Source of the DNA: Progne subis subis
Taxonomy: Eukaryota; Chordata; Aves; Passeriformes; Hirundinidae
Assembly: GCA_022316685.1 (NCBI GenBank)
Contig: JAKJHU010000085.1
Coordinates: 3,100,001-3,164,000 of the forward strand
Length of the DNA: 64,000 nucleotides
Direction: 5' to 3'
The position numbers and the translations under genes were made by a program. A model generated the notes under the pieces. The model worked only from the letters and a program-made list of their open reading frames with translations, searched no databases and was not told the origin of the DNA. Positions 34,839-48,628 of this stretch are shown in pieces. The first letter of the stretch is position 1. Every line of letters begins with the position of its first letter.

Positions 34839-37800
34839 AATTGCATCCTTTTTCTTGTCTTTCCAAACAAGCTGCTGGTCCAGCAATGTTTTGCAAAGCA
34901 AATTTCTGTCTCCACAAATGTGTAATCAAGACTGAGTGTAAGGGCTGTGAATTGGTTGCAAGTCCTACATCAAGTTCTCACATCAAATTAGGATAAGAAG
35001 AAGAGAGAATGAGAAATTTAAGGGATTTTATCTTCTTTTCTCACACTATTATTTTTTATATCTTGACAGCTTCTGGTCTGACTTTAATGTTAAAAATGTA
35101 CTGGGAGCACTTCTTAACTCTTTCTTGCAGTGTCATTTGCATTTTCAAATTACTCTGTTACAGCTGAGAGCACTAATTGTCATGATGGCTCTTTTTCTGT
35201 GCCAGTGGGGTTCGCTGCGCAACCAAGCCAAGCAGTAAAGGAGCTGTGAATGGGAGGTGATGGAATTCTCCCTGCTTTAGTTGGGTGATGGAATTCTGCC
35301 CCTCAGGGGGGAACTGTGGGGAGTTCTCCTCGTTTTCCTTATGAATGTAAAACTGAGGAGATGAGTCACAGGATGGGCTCTGAATGTCGGAAGTAAACAG
35401 TGACATCCTCCTTTCCTGGGTGTTTCATTCCATTTTGAGTGAGTCAGGGAGAGCACGAGGCGAGTGCTCACCCAGGCTCCCTAAATCCTCTCACAGCCCA
35501 GGCTTAGCCTACTCACAGCGCTCAGATGATGAATAAACTCATAGTAGACTTCCACACTGGGATCCTCCTCCTCCTTTCCCTCCTGCCAGGCTCAGCAGTC
35601 AGAGTTTTCCCAGCTGTAGCCAGGCCAACTCACCTTGGCCAGCCTCTGGGTCTCTGAACAGCATCCCTGGGCTAGATGAGGGAAAAGTGACCTGCACAGC
35701 CGGTCAAAATTAATTATTTTCCTATAACTGATGAGTTCCAGAATAGCTTTCCTTGTGTGGACACCCTATTCTGGGATACAGTGTGCTTTTATTCAAGGCC
35801 GATGCCTGCAATTCCTGAACAAAATAATTGTTCTGAATAGAGCCATTTTTATAGTGGGATAATGTACATGTGTAGTTTGATCTTGATGGTGTTTCAGTGA
35901 GGGCTGGTGGGAGGGGCTGGTGATTTTTCTCCTGTACAGACAAGCCATTGATTGCCTCTGTGAGTCATGGATAACATCATAGCACTTACTGGCACCACAT
36001 TACTTGAAATTATTCCTCTTTTACAAAGAGGAGTGTCTGTATGAGCTCGCTCTACAGTTCTGATGATGCAGCAGGAAAGATGAATTTCAACGTTTTCACA
36101 GTTTTTCCACAGGTGCAGGGTTGGCTTCTTGTTTGTTTTCAGAGGAAAAAGGATGTTGAAAGGGTTGCAATTTTAAACAGTTGTTGTTCCTTGCACCTCC
36201 AGGTTCAGAATTACTGATGGCTTATGGAAGATTTGGCTCCTGTTAAGTAGTTTGCTAAAGGAGAGAGAAGATTTAGATCTGAAATTTGGATTTATACTCC
36301 ATCAGGAACTATTTTCCTTTTTAGATGCAAAATGACGGTTTTAAAAGACTTTCTTCTTACTACAATTTAAAACAGATGTATTGTTTTTAACACTGACCTG
36401 CTGCTGCCACCACTCTCTTCCAGCAGGATACTTGTTTTATTTTTCATTAAAAAGTATGAGATCTAAGAAATGTAGCTTGGATGAAATCTTGAGTTCTGTG
36501 AAAGGCAGATTTTTATTGCACAGTCCCAGCTGCAGCTGTGGCTTTGCATCTCCTTTAGTCCTGTGCCACTTTTTGTGGTGGCAGTCCTGGGGTCAAGTGA
36601 GATTAAAACCAAAATCTATGGATAATTTTATGATTAGACAAAAAAATTATCAAGAGAACAGAACAGAAGCTTTGTTTGAGTGCTGAGCTGGGCAGGGTAA
36701 GGACCAGGAAGGGACATTGCTGATGCCCAGCACTGCATCAGAGCATTGCAAGCATGCAAGTATTGCAGCCTCCATCCTGTGCCCGGTGCTTTCCTCTCTC
36801 TCTGCTCCTCAGAAACATCACAAGGGATTTTCTTTCCATCTGTACACTCAGAGTTTGCAGGATGAGCTGGGCTATGAGGATATTGCCCAGCTCTTGAGGG
36901 AAGGACTTTAAGCCTAAAATTGCCGTGATGATGTTTTAAAAGGTGACCTGTTGCTCCAGGGGTCAGCCGTTGGTTAATCCAAATGAGTGTCTGAGCAGGG
37001 GCAAAGCTCCTGCAGAGAGCCTGTTACAAGGTAAAAGGTTTTCCAAAACTCCCACGAAATATCTCAATTCACTATCCAGCAGTGTGTTGTTCCCACACAT
37101 CTCCCCTCAGCACCCCCAGTGCCCCAGCAGTCTGAGCAAACCAGGCTGCTCTCTCTGCGAAAGCACTCCGGGGATGCTCATTTGGTCTCTGCTTACTTTT
37201 CCTCAGCTCTTGTTCTCTTTTGGTACCTAATTAGAGCTAACCCACGTTCTGGTCTAATATCTGCCCTCTTTGATCTTGCTGGAGCGCTTATTAAAGGAGC
37301 AGGTGATTTTTTTATTACATTATTGCACACCAGAAAGCGCCAAATGTGTCTGGTTTCTGATTGTTGCTGTAAGGAGATTGATGCCGTGGTGCTGATGTGC
37401 TGAATTAAAAAGGTGGGGTGTTGGCCTGCCATCCTATGAAGTATTTCCTTTTAGATCTTCCTACAGCATCATAAAATGCTGCTAAATTCAGATATCATAT
37501 TTTGTTGCAGGCTGGTTCCAGGACAAAGCCCAGCCCTGTCTGCTGATGTTTATGGCTTCCCATATAAGCCTTCAGACAAAATTTGTATCTCATTTTGTTT
37601 GAGTTACAGCGGGATGATATCCCAGTCCTCGTACCAGTTCTGAGCAGAGGCACTGAAAAGTTGCCACTGTAATGAAATGGAGGAAAGGGAAAAACATCCC
37701 TTTTAAACTTCCTGTAAATCACTGCTTGAGAGAGATAAAATATCTGCATGAAGTGTGTGTGGGAGTCCTGTAATGTAAACACAAATGCATTTAAGCCTTG

Positions 37801-38547
37801 TCTTGTTTTTGGTTGGCAACTCTGTCAGTGTTTAAATCTCCTCTGCAACCTGGTGTGCCGTGGGAGAAGGATTTTAGCTCTTGCTCCAGAAATCAGAGGG
37901 TGCTCTTGCTGCTCTGAATCCTTGCTTATCTGCTTGGTTGCTTATCTGTATGGCTGCAAAGTTCTTATGATAAATGCGACTTCTCAAAAGTATTGCTTTC
38001 AAATGTAGTTCCATTTATTTACAATTAATCCGGAAAAGGGCTTGTCTGCGTTGGAATTTTTAGCAAAGTACCCTTCATTCCCTGCCTGCCTCAGCTCTCC
38101 CAGGATCAAAGTTCACTTTCTGCTCCTCAGTTGGGAAGATGCCCAATGGCAGCACGTGTCAAAGTGCCCCATAAATAAACCACTGAGCACTAATGGGGCT
38201 GCTAAAACATCCCTTGGTGACTTTCTGCCTGGGCAGGGAGAGCACCCACTGCCCATCATCCCCACGTGGGTGAAAGATGTGGGGGGGAAGGACCAAAGTC
38301 AGTTTCCCAAGGAGAAAATGGCTTGTCCCATGTGTGATGTCACTGCCAGTTTCCCATCCCCTGGGTTTCTGCATTTCACGTGCTGGTGTGTTCCAGAGCT
38401 GGGCTGGTGTTTATGATGAGAGCAAGGCAGGGGACGCCCGGGTGGGGCTGCATTTGCATTTCCCTGTGGAGCTGAGAGGGAACCCTGACCTGATCCCGGC
38501 CCGAGTGGTGAGAGAGGAGATTGTTGGTCGAGTGTTTCCTGCTGAGA

Positions 38548-38572
38548 TTTTTTTTTTTTTTTTTTTTTTTTT
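38548..38572. repeat. Poly(T) tract, 25 bases
   Basis: The longest uninterrupted homopolymer in the window. Neighbouring sequence shows no retroposon body or flanking duplication that I can see. Confidence 0.9.
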
Positions 38573-39770
38573 GGCTGTTTTTGTATATTTTTTTATGTTT
38601 ACTCAATTCCCACTAAGACTATTCCAACGGCTGAAAAAAACCCCCTTGACACAAGTAAATATACAGCAAAGGTATTGTGGTGAAATGAGAGGCATTTAAA
38701 CAAGTGCAGATAATATCAAACTATCAGAAAACAAATGACCAGAATTTCAACTGAGAATAAGAGTGGGGCAAAGTCAAATGGATGGGATTTGCCCTAGAAT
38801 CTGTCTTTGATAAATGTAGGCTTTAAAAATACACAACCTAAAAAAAAAAACTAGCTTAAATATTAGAGCTTTTATCTCTGCTAAATTGTGCCTGCAAGTA
38901 TCTGAGTCATCTGGCTTGAGCAGGTGTAATTGTTTGTGTATCTGCTCTGCCCAGCCCTGACAAACATTGAAATCACCACTCAGCTTCAGAGAGACAACGA
39001 GAGCTTTGACCTTAGGCTCTGTCATTGTGCCTTTGTTATCTCTGTGCATTATGGAACTGCTGCATTTTAATTCCTTGGGTTTCTGTTTGTTTCCTCTGAG
39101 GCAGTCCCAGGAGCTCAGATTTACCGGCTTTTTGTCAGAATTTTGTATGAATTGTTGGTTTGAAAGAGCCACTGTTTCTGGTAGAATCACAGCCCAGACT
39201 GAATGTATCTCACTGTTAATTAGAGATCAGCCCAAACCAAAGATGTCTGTCTGATCCCTCCCTCCCTCTGGAATCTTTTCTTTCCTGGGAAAAATCGCTC
39301 AGCGCTGGCTGGAGGATTGACCATTGTGTTGTAGAGAAACTGCTTTGGTTTCCAAATGTGTTTCATTCTCCTCAGGAATTAAACCAAAAAGTCCTTCTGA
39401 GTGTCTGAGAACCTTCTGTCTGTAAAGAATTTCTCCTTCTCTTCGCATTCACTCTTGCCTCTAAATCCATCCCACTGAGACCTCTGTCAAACCCCATTTA
39501 CTTTAGCGTGAAAAGTTTTGGTTTCAAGAACATGAAGCTTTTATCAGGTTCTCACTAACCTCCAAGCTGCTGACCTGGCAGAACGGATTGGGAGTGATGC
39601 AGATGTTCAGCCCCCATTGCTTTGTGTGCTAGTGATGGTAGATTAAGGAAAATGTTCAGTTTTTATTGCTTAAATGGTTGTGTTTTACTGCTACTAATAT
39701 TCAATATGCCAGTTTCTTAGGCACAATGAAACATGGGTGAGAAGAAGCTGGAAAGTTTGATGATAAAAGG

Positions 39771-39786
39771 AAAAAAAAAAAAAAAA
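39771..39786. repeat. Poly(A) tract, 16 bases
   Basis: An uninterrupted A run preceded by AAAAGG, with no AATAAA-terminated gene end or processed-pseudogene body upstream. Confidence 0.85.
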
Positions 39787-40003
39787 TAGAGTGCTAGTAA
39801 AAAGTTTTGGAAGTTATTTTGGGATCTGGCCAATCAATCCTCTCCTTGTGGTAGCCAGTACTTGATTAATGTCTTTTGAGCAGATAACATGATTGGAGAA
39901 GGTAGGAAAGGGAGCTGATGCAATGTTTCCAGCCTGAGCTTGGAACAAAAGTGTTATTCCATGGTACCCATGTCAGATTGTTCCATAATCCCAGCAGTAC
40001 TGA

Positions 40004-40983
<980 letters not shown>

Positions 40984-43900
40984 GAATTTTTTAAGCATTG
41001 TATGCAAAACAGATTGGGGCAGATCAACGCTGGGTGTAAATCTTCTAGTGTTCTCATGAGAGAACTTCTGCATTTCCTCTTCAAGGGGGGAAAACTGTAA
41101 ATAGTCTTGAATTGTCTGTGTGGATGACACTTTTTGGAACGTGGACATTGATTTTAAAGTATGGGCTATAAATGTTTGATTATTTTTAGTTTGAATTCTC
41201 TTTACTTCTAGTCATTATACTGCCTCTGTAAGTCAGCCAGGGTAACTGCTGCGATACGTTTTGCTAAAGAGTTTGCAGGAGGGTTTTCTGTTTCTTTGGT
41301 GAAGTTTCCTCTGTTTTTATTGACTTTATTATCATCATCTTTCTAAAATGCACGGGCTACATCTTGCATGGGTCAAATGTGGTGAGAACTCTTCCATTGC
41401 ATTGTGCAGAGGGGAGCTGGGAGGTGAGAAAATGAGCTCAGCCTGTGGAGGAATCCTTTGGCAGAGCCAGGATTTGGGACCAAACTTTGCAAGCTTTCTT
41501 CAGCTTTCCTATAAGATCAGCCCATCCTGCTTCCTCAAGCTTTTGACTGCTTGTTCCGTGGCCCATTTTTGTTTTAAGTTTGAGGGCTCTCTGTTGACCT
41601 TTCCTTGTGAATCTGCCTGTAATAGGAGAATTCAGGCATTTTTAACCCCCCCAGGGTTAGCGCTGCGGATCTGTTTCGTCCTTAGCTGTCAGACTCAGGG
41701 TTCAGAGCTGCATAGGGACTAAATTCAGAGAGAAACATTGAGCCAAACTGGGGGAATAAAAGGGCCAAAAGGTAATTGGAAAGTGTCGTCTGCTGTAAGG
41801 ATGCGAGGCTCCTGGGAAGGAAGGAGCTGCAGCCCGTGCAAGGAAACCTCAGAGCAGACTCGTGCCTTACTTCCAACTTTTTGATCTGAGAACGATGGGA
41901 GCAGAAGTGCACTTTGGGGACAGATGTTGAGGAAACAGACAGCAAACCTTATGCAGCACTTTCAAATCATCCAGCATTTGTGAAATAGCACATGCATATT
42001 AATAAACTTACAGATCGCTGCCCGAACTGGGGACAAGTGGCTCGCAGCGCTGCTAACGGGGGGAAATATGTGAGAAATATAATGAGGTTTAACCGAACTT
42101 TAACAGCTTTGGGTCAGGAAGGAGCTTCCTTTAAACACAACTTATTCATGCTTTTCCGTGGATTTGCTGTTTTTAATTTGTTAAATATGAATTTGGCCAG
42201 CTTCCACCGTCAGAAGACGGACTGGCCTCACGGAGCAGCGGGGTTTCAGCAGGCGTGTATTGATCCTCGGCGCTATAGCAGAGAGATTATAGAATTTGCC
42301 TAAGGCTCTGCAAGGATTTAACATCAGCTCTTAATTCTCAGGGTTTTGTTCTCTTCCCCACACCACAGATAAAATTCCCAAGGTATTAGAGACAACCTAA
42401 GACGAGGATGTTTTCTTTCCACTGGAATTTCTAAAATAGCATTTACCTCGCAACAAATGGTGCAAGGGTTGAGTTTTGATATTCCTGCTGGCCAGGAAAT
42501 AACCAAAAGCCTCTTGCAGAGACACTTTTGAAATGCTGTCTTTCAAAAGCAAAATAGACCCTGGAAGCAGTGAGCAAGTGACTAACCTGGGTTTTCAGGG
42601 AAGCAGAAAATGAGGGAGCAGCCCCAGGATGATCCCTGAGAGCCTGGCTACTGCTGAGAGCTCACTTCATCCCACAGCCCATGGGATTTGCGTGGCTTCA
42701 GGCTGCCAGATGTTCTCCCAACATGTGGAACGTCCATCTCGGAGCTCCTGAGCTACTGGGAAGGCAGTCAGGTTTCCATGGGGATTTCCTTCTCTGAAAA
42801 GTGTATGGGATCTGTTCATCTCCAGGAAATGTTTCTGTTACAATAAATCAGCATGTTTTATGTGCCCAGAACTATTTCCTTGGAAAATTCACTGTTGGCT
42901 CTCTGTAGTCTAGCCTGTCTGGGCTTTTATTTGGCTTTGCTTACATTGTGCTTTTCATCAGAGAAACCAAAAGTATTTTTATTTACCCTTCAGCTGAATG
43001 CTGAAAGTGAGAGGCAGAATGCAATTCTGCTAGTGGTTCACCTGTCCTTCAGAATGGAAAGAATTCCTGCAGCTGTTGCTATGATTATTTTGAATTATAT
43101 ATGTTTGGTCCATGGAGAGATTTTCCAGCTGAAGTTTCCATGGAAGGCAGGGAATGATGCTGAGGGAAATACAGGCACTGTAGTGCCTACATCTAATTTA
43201 TGCAGTTTCTCTCACCAGCTTTCCCTGTTTTTTCTGCTCAATGTCTGTGAAAACCCAGAAGGTTCTTATATACATAGAATTTCTGTGTGTTATAGCCAGA
43301 GAAGAATGCATTGAAGTGAATGTTTGCCTTGGGAAATATATTTTTTGCCTAATATAACTGATAGTTTTTAATCATATCTGTTGTAAGTGTAGCAGGGTCT
43401 GGCGCATATGAGAGGATAGATCAAAACCAAGTCATTCTCAGCACAGCACTTGATGCCAGCCTTGAGCTCTGACAAGATGCAAAGGAGCAGATATGCTCAA
43501 TTTTATGCCCCTCTTTACTATTTCATGCTGTGCTGCATAGTATTTTATGTTATGCTGGAATTTTTTCCTAGCAGACCTGACTTCAATTCTCATATGGGAG
43601 CTGATTCTTTTTTGTTTCGGTGAAATCTGTGATTCTTAACCAACCTTGGAGGCTGAAAAGCAGTTGGAAGCAGTTCCTTGGTTGAGCAGTGTGCTGTGTT
43701 GAGAGTCACCCAGTTCTTAGCATCCCCAGTGTGTCCTCCCAGTCACAGCACTTCGAGGTGACGCTGCAGCTTGTTTGTGAAGCTCCAGCCACCACTTCCA
43801 GTCCTTTCCATCAGTCCAAACTGGTTTTGCTTGGCTTGAACTCCATCTTAGTTGGTTGTTTCCGTTCAATAACTTGAATTTCAGGTGGAGTTGGAGGTAT

Positions 43901-46900
43901 TTTAAATAAAATACGTTTGGTTCTTCTCCTGCTGGAATGCAGCCAGTGTGGCTTGGTGTCAGCGAAGGACAGGGATGTGTCAAGGGGTAGAATTTGGGGA
44001 CTCAATGTGCATTTAGTGCCTTTGCTGTGCCTGCCACTCCTGTTGCTGGCTTTGTTGACAGATGATCTATACGTGTGTGCCATGAAATGCTTGTGACATT
44101 GGAGATTAATTTGTGGCCTTGCTGGTCTGATCCACTGCAAAATTCACTGTCCGGGAAGATAAATTTTACCCATTATGTTTGGTGGCTTGTCACTAAGCAT
44201 AGTTTAACTGTAAAGGAAGGTGAAATGTGCTATGTGGCTGTGATTAAACTCTTTTATGGGCCACCTTGTTTAAAAAAAAGGAAAAAAGGGTCGAAATGAA
44301 GGACAGCTTTGAGATTCCAGCAGGACTCGTGCATACTTCAGTGGCACAAATTTCCAGGCACTTTTTGTCCTTTGATGTGCTGGAGTATCTCTGTTTCCTT
44401 CTTCACCGACAAATTAGATGAAATGTAGTAAATGAGGAAAGAAAAGATGGAAATCATGGCTACAGAAGGGGCAACAGCAACTTTAGTGCTAATTGCTAAA
44501 CAGAAGTCGTCTCCTGATACATGGAGGAGTTATAAAAGAGACAAGAGAAAAACAATTCCTGCTCAACTGGAAGAACAGAAATCTCATCTAATAGCACTGG
44601 GAATGGCTTCTATTTCTTCTGTGGTGTTTGTTATTATTTAACTCCATCTTGAGACTCGGTGGATGTATTTAAAAGAAAAATGGGAGTCGATTTGTACAGC
44701 AGGAGAACGTTTAATGAAATGAATGGACAATTGCCCCTTGGTTATAGGAAAGAAATGAGGACACTCTCTTTAGGAGCAAACAATGGATTTTTGGCTTGTT
44801 TTCCAAGTCTCCCCATCTAAACCGCTGTGTGTGAGTGAGGATGTGCTGCTGCTGGAGGCTGAGCATTAACAGCGAGTTGTCGCACACAGAACTGGCTCTG
44901 TTGGCATTCGTTACACGTCCTCCCCAGCACCAGCCACCCATCCTTCTTTTGTGCCCGGTCAGAGCAGACCTGGAGGTTGGAGAAATTCCAGGAATAGCAG
45001 CGAGGGGCTGAGAGCAGGTAATGAATGCCTGGGAAGGGGGAATGGAAGCTGCAGCGGCTGCAGGGGGTGGCAGGAGCCTGCTCAGGGACCTCACTGTCAC
45101 TCGGTGCCTTGGCAGCTTCAGGAGAAGGATTATCCGCTCCTCCCTGCCCTGCTCCATGCAGAGCAGGACAAAGATTGCCTTTGGATTGGGGGGATGAACC
45201 AGGACGAGGTGCAGTCCACGCCAGGAGACCCTTCCTGATTGTTCTCGCTAGGCAAAACGATATTAAGGATTTATATTAATAAACATATATCCATATGGAG
45301 GAGGTGGTGTCTCCTGCTAAGGAATAAAAATTGCACAGACCATTAAAAGTGACTTACAAGGCTTCTGCGTTAATAATGAAAGATCTGGAGAAGTCTGAGC
45401 AGTCGTCTAGAAGGCCAGAAAAAGATCATTAGGAGGATGTCTCCTGCCAATAGCTGCCAAGAGCAAACAAGGGAAAGAAAACAGAAGGTTTTGGATCTGG
45501 AAATGCATAGAAAATGAGAGAGTACAGACTGTGGGGAATGCAGCCTGGCTGCCTGTGAGGAGGAGGCTCCACATGGCCTTCATCGCTCCCAAGCAGGCTG
45601 GTGAGGACAGGGAACTGTCACTGGGATTATTGCTGGGGAGACAAAGAAATGAGTTGCTGAAGCATCATTTTAGGATCAACATTCAGCACAAATTAAAGAG
45701 AAATGTTGAGAAAGGAAAAAAAAATTACTGTCCTGAAATCAGAAATGCTGATTCAGATGTAGAAATAATCACAGAAACAAACCATTACTGGTGGCTTGGG
45801 AATAATTTGGTTTTTAGTCCAAAATTTTAATAAACCCAGGATGAATGCTGACATTTTTGGCTTCTCTTTTCTCTTGGAATGGAACTAGATGTAAATACGA
45901 AACAGTGATGGCTGTTAGAATAACATTAATAAAAATATCAAGCACTGCTAAGTCTGGAAATGCCAGATGTGTCTGTGCAACCTTACTTCAATCCCCAAGT
46001 ACTTAGGCACTGTTTCATATTCCTCCAAGACAGATTCACCCTGGGTTTTTTCCCCAGATCTCCTGCTTCATTTGATGCCTATATTATCTTTCTCCCACTA
46101 TTTTCTTTACTTTTTGCTCCTGAATGGGAAAGGAGTAGCATCCTTCCAGGACACTGCTGTGAAGCCTGGGGACCTGCCACCAGAATGCTTTTTTTGGCTT
46201 GCATGAACCGTTTCTATAGATTCTCTTTCAGAAAAGGTTGAACCGTCGTTTTATTTTTCTTAGTTCTGTTTGAGACCGGCTTGTGTCCCAGAAAAATTGG
46301 CTGTAGCTGATGAAAACTTTGACATGATGGTACGGAGTCACAAATTTCACAAAGATGCTGTATGAAGTACTTAGACCTGAATCTCTCTTGGCTGAAGGGA
46401 AGAAGGTTTCTTCCCTGGGAGTTGCTGGCAGTCCGTGGCTCTGCTGTGTCCACATCCATGAACCAACCTGGAAATAACCAATTTTGCCAAGCTGGCAACT
46501 TCTCTGTCCTTCTCACTTGCCTTAAGATATCCTCCTCTGCCCTAGCCACACTGGAGAGGTAGTAAGAAAAGAAACCACCCCCTCACACAGTCTTAAAACC
46601 AGTTGAAAATGACAAAAAAATAACTCCTCCTTAGAGCTGGAGCAATTCTAAAAGCTTAGAAAGCGATGGATCTCTGACAGGGAATAAATGATCCAGTGAA
46701 TCCTGAAAGACCCTGCAGGACTACAGTCAATAAAGCTTTTAAATGGAATTTTAGATAAAGGTCAACTATGTGCTGCAATAATCAGCTGTCCATGATCACT
46801 GCACAGGCAGAGCAGCAATCCAGTGACAGGGAGAAGCCCTGGGAATTGCTGGATATTGGCTTGGAAGCGCTTCCAGATGGGATTGCAGCCTCGTGGTGAT

Positions 46901-47121
46901 AAAACAGGGGGGTTTAATTGAGATGTTTCCTGGTGGAAATTTCTGTTGCCCTGCAAAAGGGGTCCTGGACGTGCTGCTTTGTGCACAAACCCAGTTCCTG
47001 TGCTGCTGTGGAGGTGCTGGGAAGGGGAAGGAGGATGGGGCCAGGGTCCTGGTGGCTGAGGCAGATGTTCCCACTGTCTGCTCCTTCCCTTGGCCTCCAC
47101 AGCCTTGGCTCAGGGATTTCC
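40984..47121. other. Intronic sequence without recognisable genes
   Basis: Single-copy intron after the exon. AT-rich parts at 43320-43560 and 45250-45390 hold homeodomain-like cores. Open frames of up to 153 codons (such as 42853-43314 on +) have no family similarity and no credible splice sites. Confidence 0.5.
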
Positions 47122-47327
47122 TCTCTTCTCTTCTCTTCTCTTCTCTTCTCTTCTCTTCTCTTCTCTTCTCTTCTCTTCTCTTCTCTTCTCTTCTCTTCTC
47201 TTCTCTTCTCTTCTCTTCTCTTCTCTTCTCTTCTCTTCTCTTCTCTTCTCTTCTCTTCTCTTCTCTTCTCTTCTCTTCTCTTCTCTTCTCTTCTCTTCTC
47301 TTCTCTTCTCTTCTCTTCTCTTCTCTC
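47122..47327. repeat. (TTCTC)40 pentanucleotide microsatellite
   Basis: Exactly 40 uninterrupted TTCTC units run from 47126 to 47325, with partial units at both ends. The + strand is pure pyrimidine and its complement pure purine (GAGAA), a mirror-symmetric tract able to form intramolecular triplex. The complete absence of point interruptions points to recent expansion and likely length variation, or to an assembly-collapsed or inflated length. The repetitive ORFs across it are artefacts. Confidence 0.98.
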
Positions 47328-48612
47328 ATGGGAGTGGAAAATGTTTGTCAGAGTTGGAGAGGAGGGTGGATCAAAATGCAGATTTGGATTAATTACAAAT
47401 GTTTAGCCTGTGTGTGTAGCCCACCAGTGTTTTTCACTGAGAAGGTGAAGAGTTTGCCGGTTATTTTTCATTTTGGTGGTTTGGGAATATTTCATGTGTG
47501 TGTGTTAGAACAGTGAGTACAGCTGGAATGAAACAAGGATCCACTTCCCACTGGAAAAGGTGTTTGTTTTGCCCTGAAACCCTACTTCTCCTTCCATTGA
47601 AGCCCTGCCAGCACCTCAGCTATCTCATTCCTCTGCACCTGTGAGCAGTGAGGATGTGGCAACGTCACGTCAGTTAATTTGCTGTATCTCATATCCAGAA
47701 CCATAAAGCAGGGGAAAAGAGAGGCGATTGTGTCGATTTGGAGTTGTTTGGTGCACGGGCAGGTGTCTGATGGCCGCTCTACGATGGGTTGGTGGCACTG
47801 GTGGCTCTGAGTCCTGTTTGACACATCAGAGTGACAAAGGAGGGTTGTGAGAGGAGCCCTGACAGGCTCTCGTGTGCCAGAGTGAGCAGGCACTGCTGTG
47901 CTCTGCGAAGGGAGGGGATGTGGAAAGCGCTCCCCAGAGATGTGGAAGGCGCCGATACGCCACGTGGCCTGACACAAGCTCTGCCTCGTTGACGGTAATG
48001 GAAAGAGATTTTACATTTCTAAATGGTTCGGGTTCTACAAGCTTGTTCGAAGCTGAACCCATCTCCAAAGGCTTCGACATGACAGCTCCTGCTAATTAAC
48101 TGCAGGCAGCTCGTGCAGGGCTGGGCGCTCGCTGCGGGGCCGGCTGTGGATCTGCAGAGCGCCAGAGCTGGGGCGGGCTGTGCTCCACACGCTCGTGGTG
48201 CTGAGCCTGCCCCGGGCGGGGATTTGGGAGCAGACACCGCTAACCCGCGCTCTGTGGCACCCTGTCCTGGGAGGGTGTGTGGGGTGGGGATCCCTCCGGG
48301 TGAGGAGCTGCATCAGAGGCTCATCCTCTCCGGTACTGCCGCTGCTCTCCTCCAGAACTTGCTTTTGCTGGGGGCTATCCTGCCCTACCTTTGCTGTGAT
48401 TAGTGTTGGTGCAGCTCTGAAATGGGAAGGGAAAGCACAGCAGATGGAATTAGAAGCTGAGTTTTGCCTGTGAGCACCCGGCTCTGAGTTCAGTTACCTC
48501 CTGTTAATGAACACAAAGCTGCCTTGGGGTGACAAAACTGCTTAAATTCACAGTACCGCAAAGGGCAATTTAAGGAAGACAGCTGTAAGACAAACCTTTT
48601 CTTCATCCATTC
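47328..48612. other. Intronic sequence without recognisable genes; mild CpG enrichment at 47930-48330
   Basis: The part at 47930-48330 has raised CpG (GGCGCCGATACGCCACG, GCTCGCTGCGGGGCCGG, CCCGGGCGGGG) beside a TGCTAATTAACTGC core. No exon or promoter can be supported. Confidence 0.4.
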
Positions 48613-48613
48613 C

Positions 48614-48628
48614 TTTTTTTTTTTTTTT
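48614..48628. repeat. Poly(T) tract, 15 bases
   Basis: A simple homopolymer. Confidence 0.85.

Noticed and set aside
38548..38572. T25 tract as the tail of a - strand retroposon or processed pseudogene
   Set aside because: No gene body, polyadenylation signal in the right place or flanking target-site duplication was recognised.
39400..39500. CR1-like phrase 'gtaaagaatttctcctt'
   Set aside because: Only about 17 bases resemble CR1, and the flanks do not continue the element.
42853..43314. A 153-codon + frame downstream of the exon as a possible further exon
   Set aside because: The peptide shows no TMEM132 resemblance, lacks credible splice sites in the required phase 2, and has the look of chance AT-rich translation.
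46796..47516. Frames of 100-207 codons with long SLLFS or REEKR runs
   Set aside because: They are translations of the (TTCTC)n microsatellite with random flanks.
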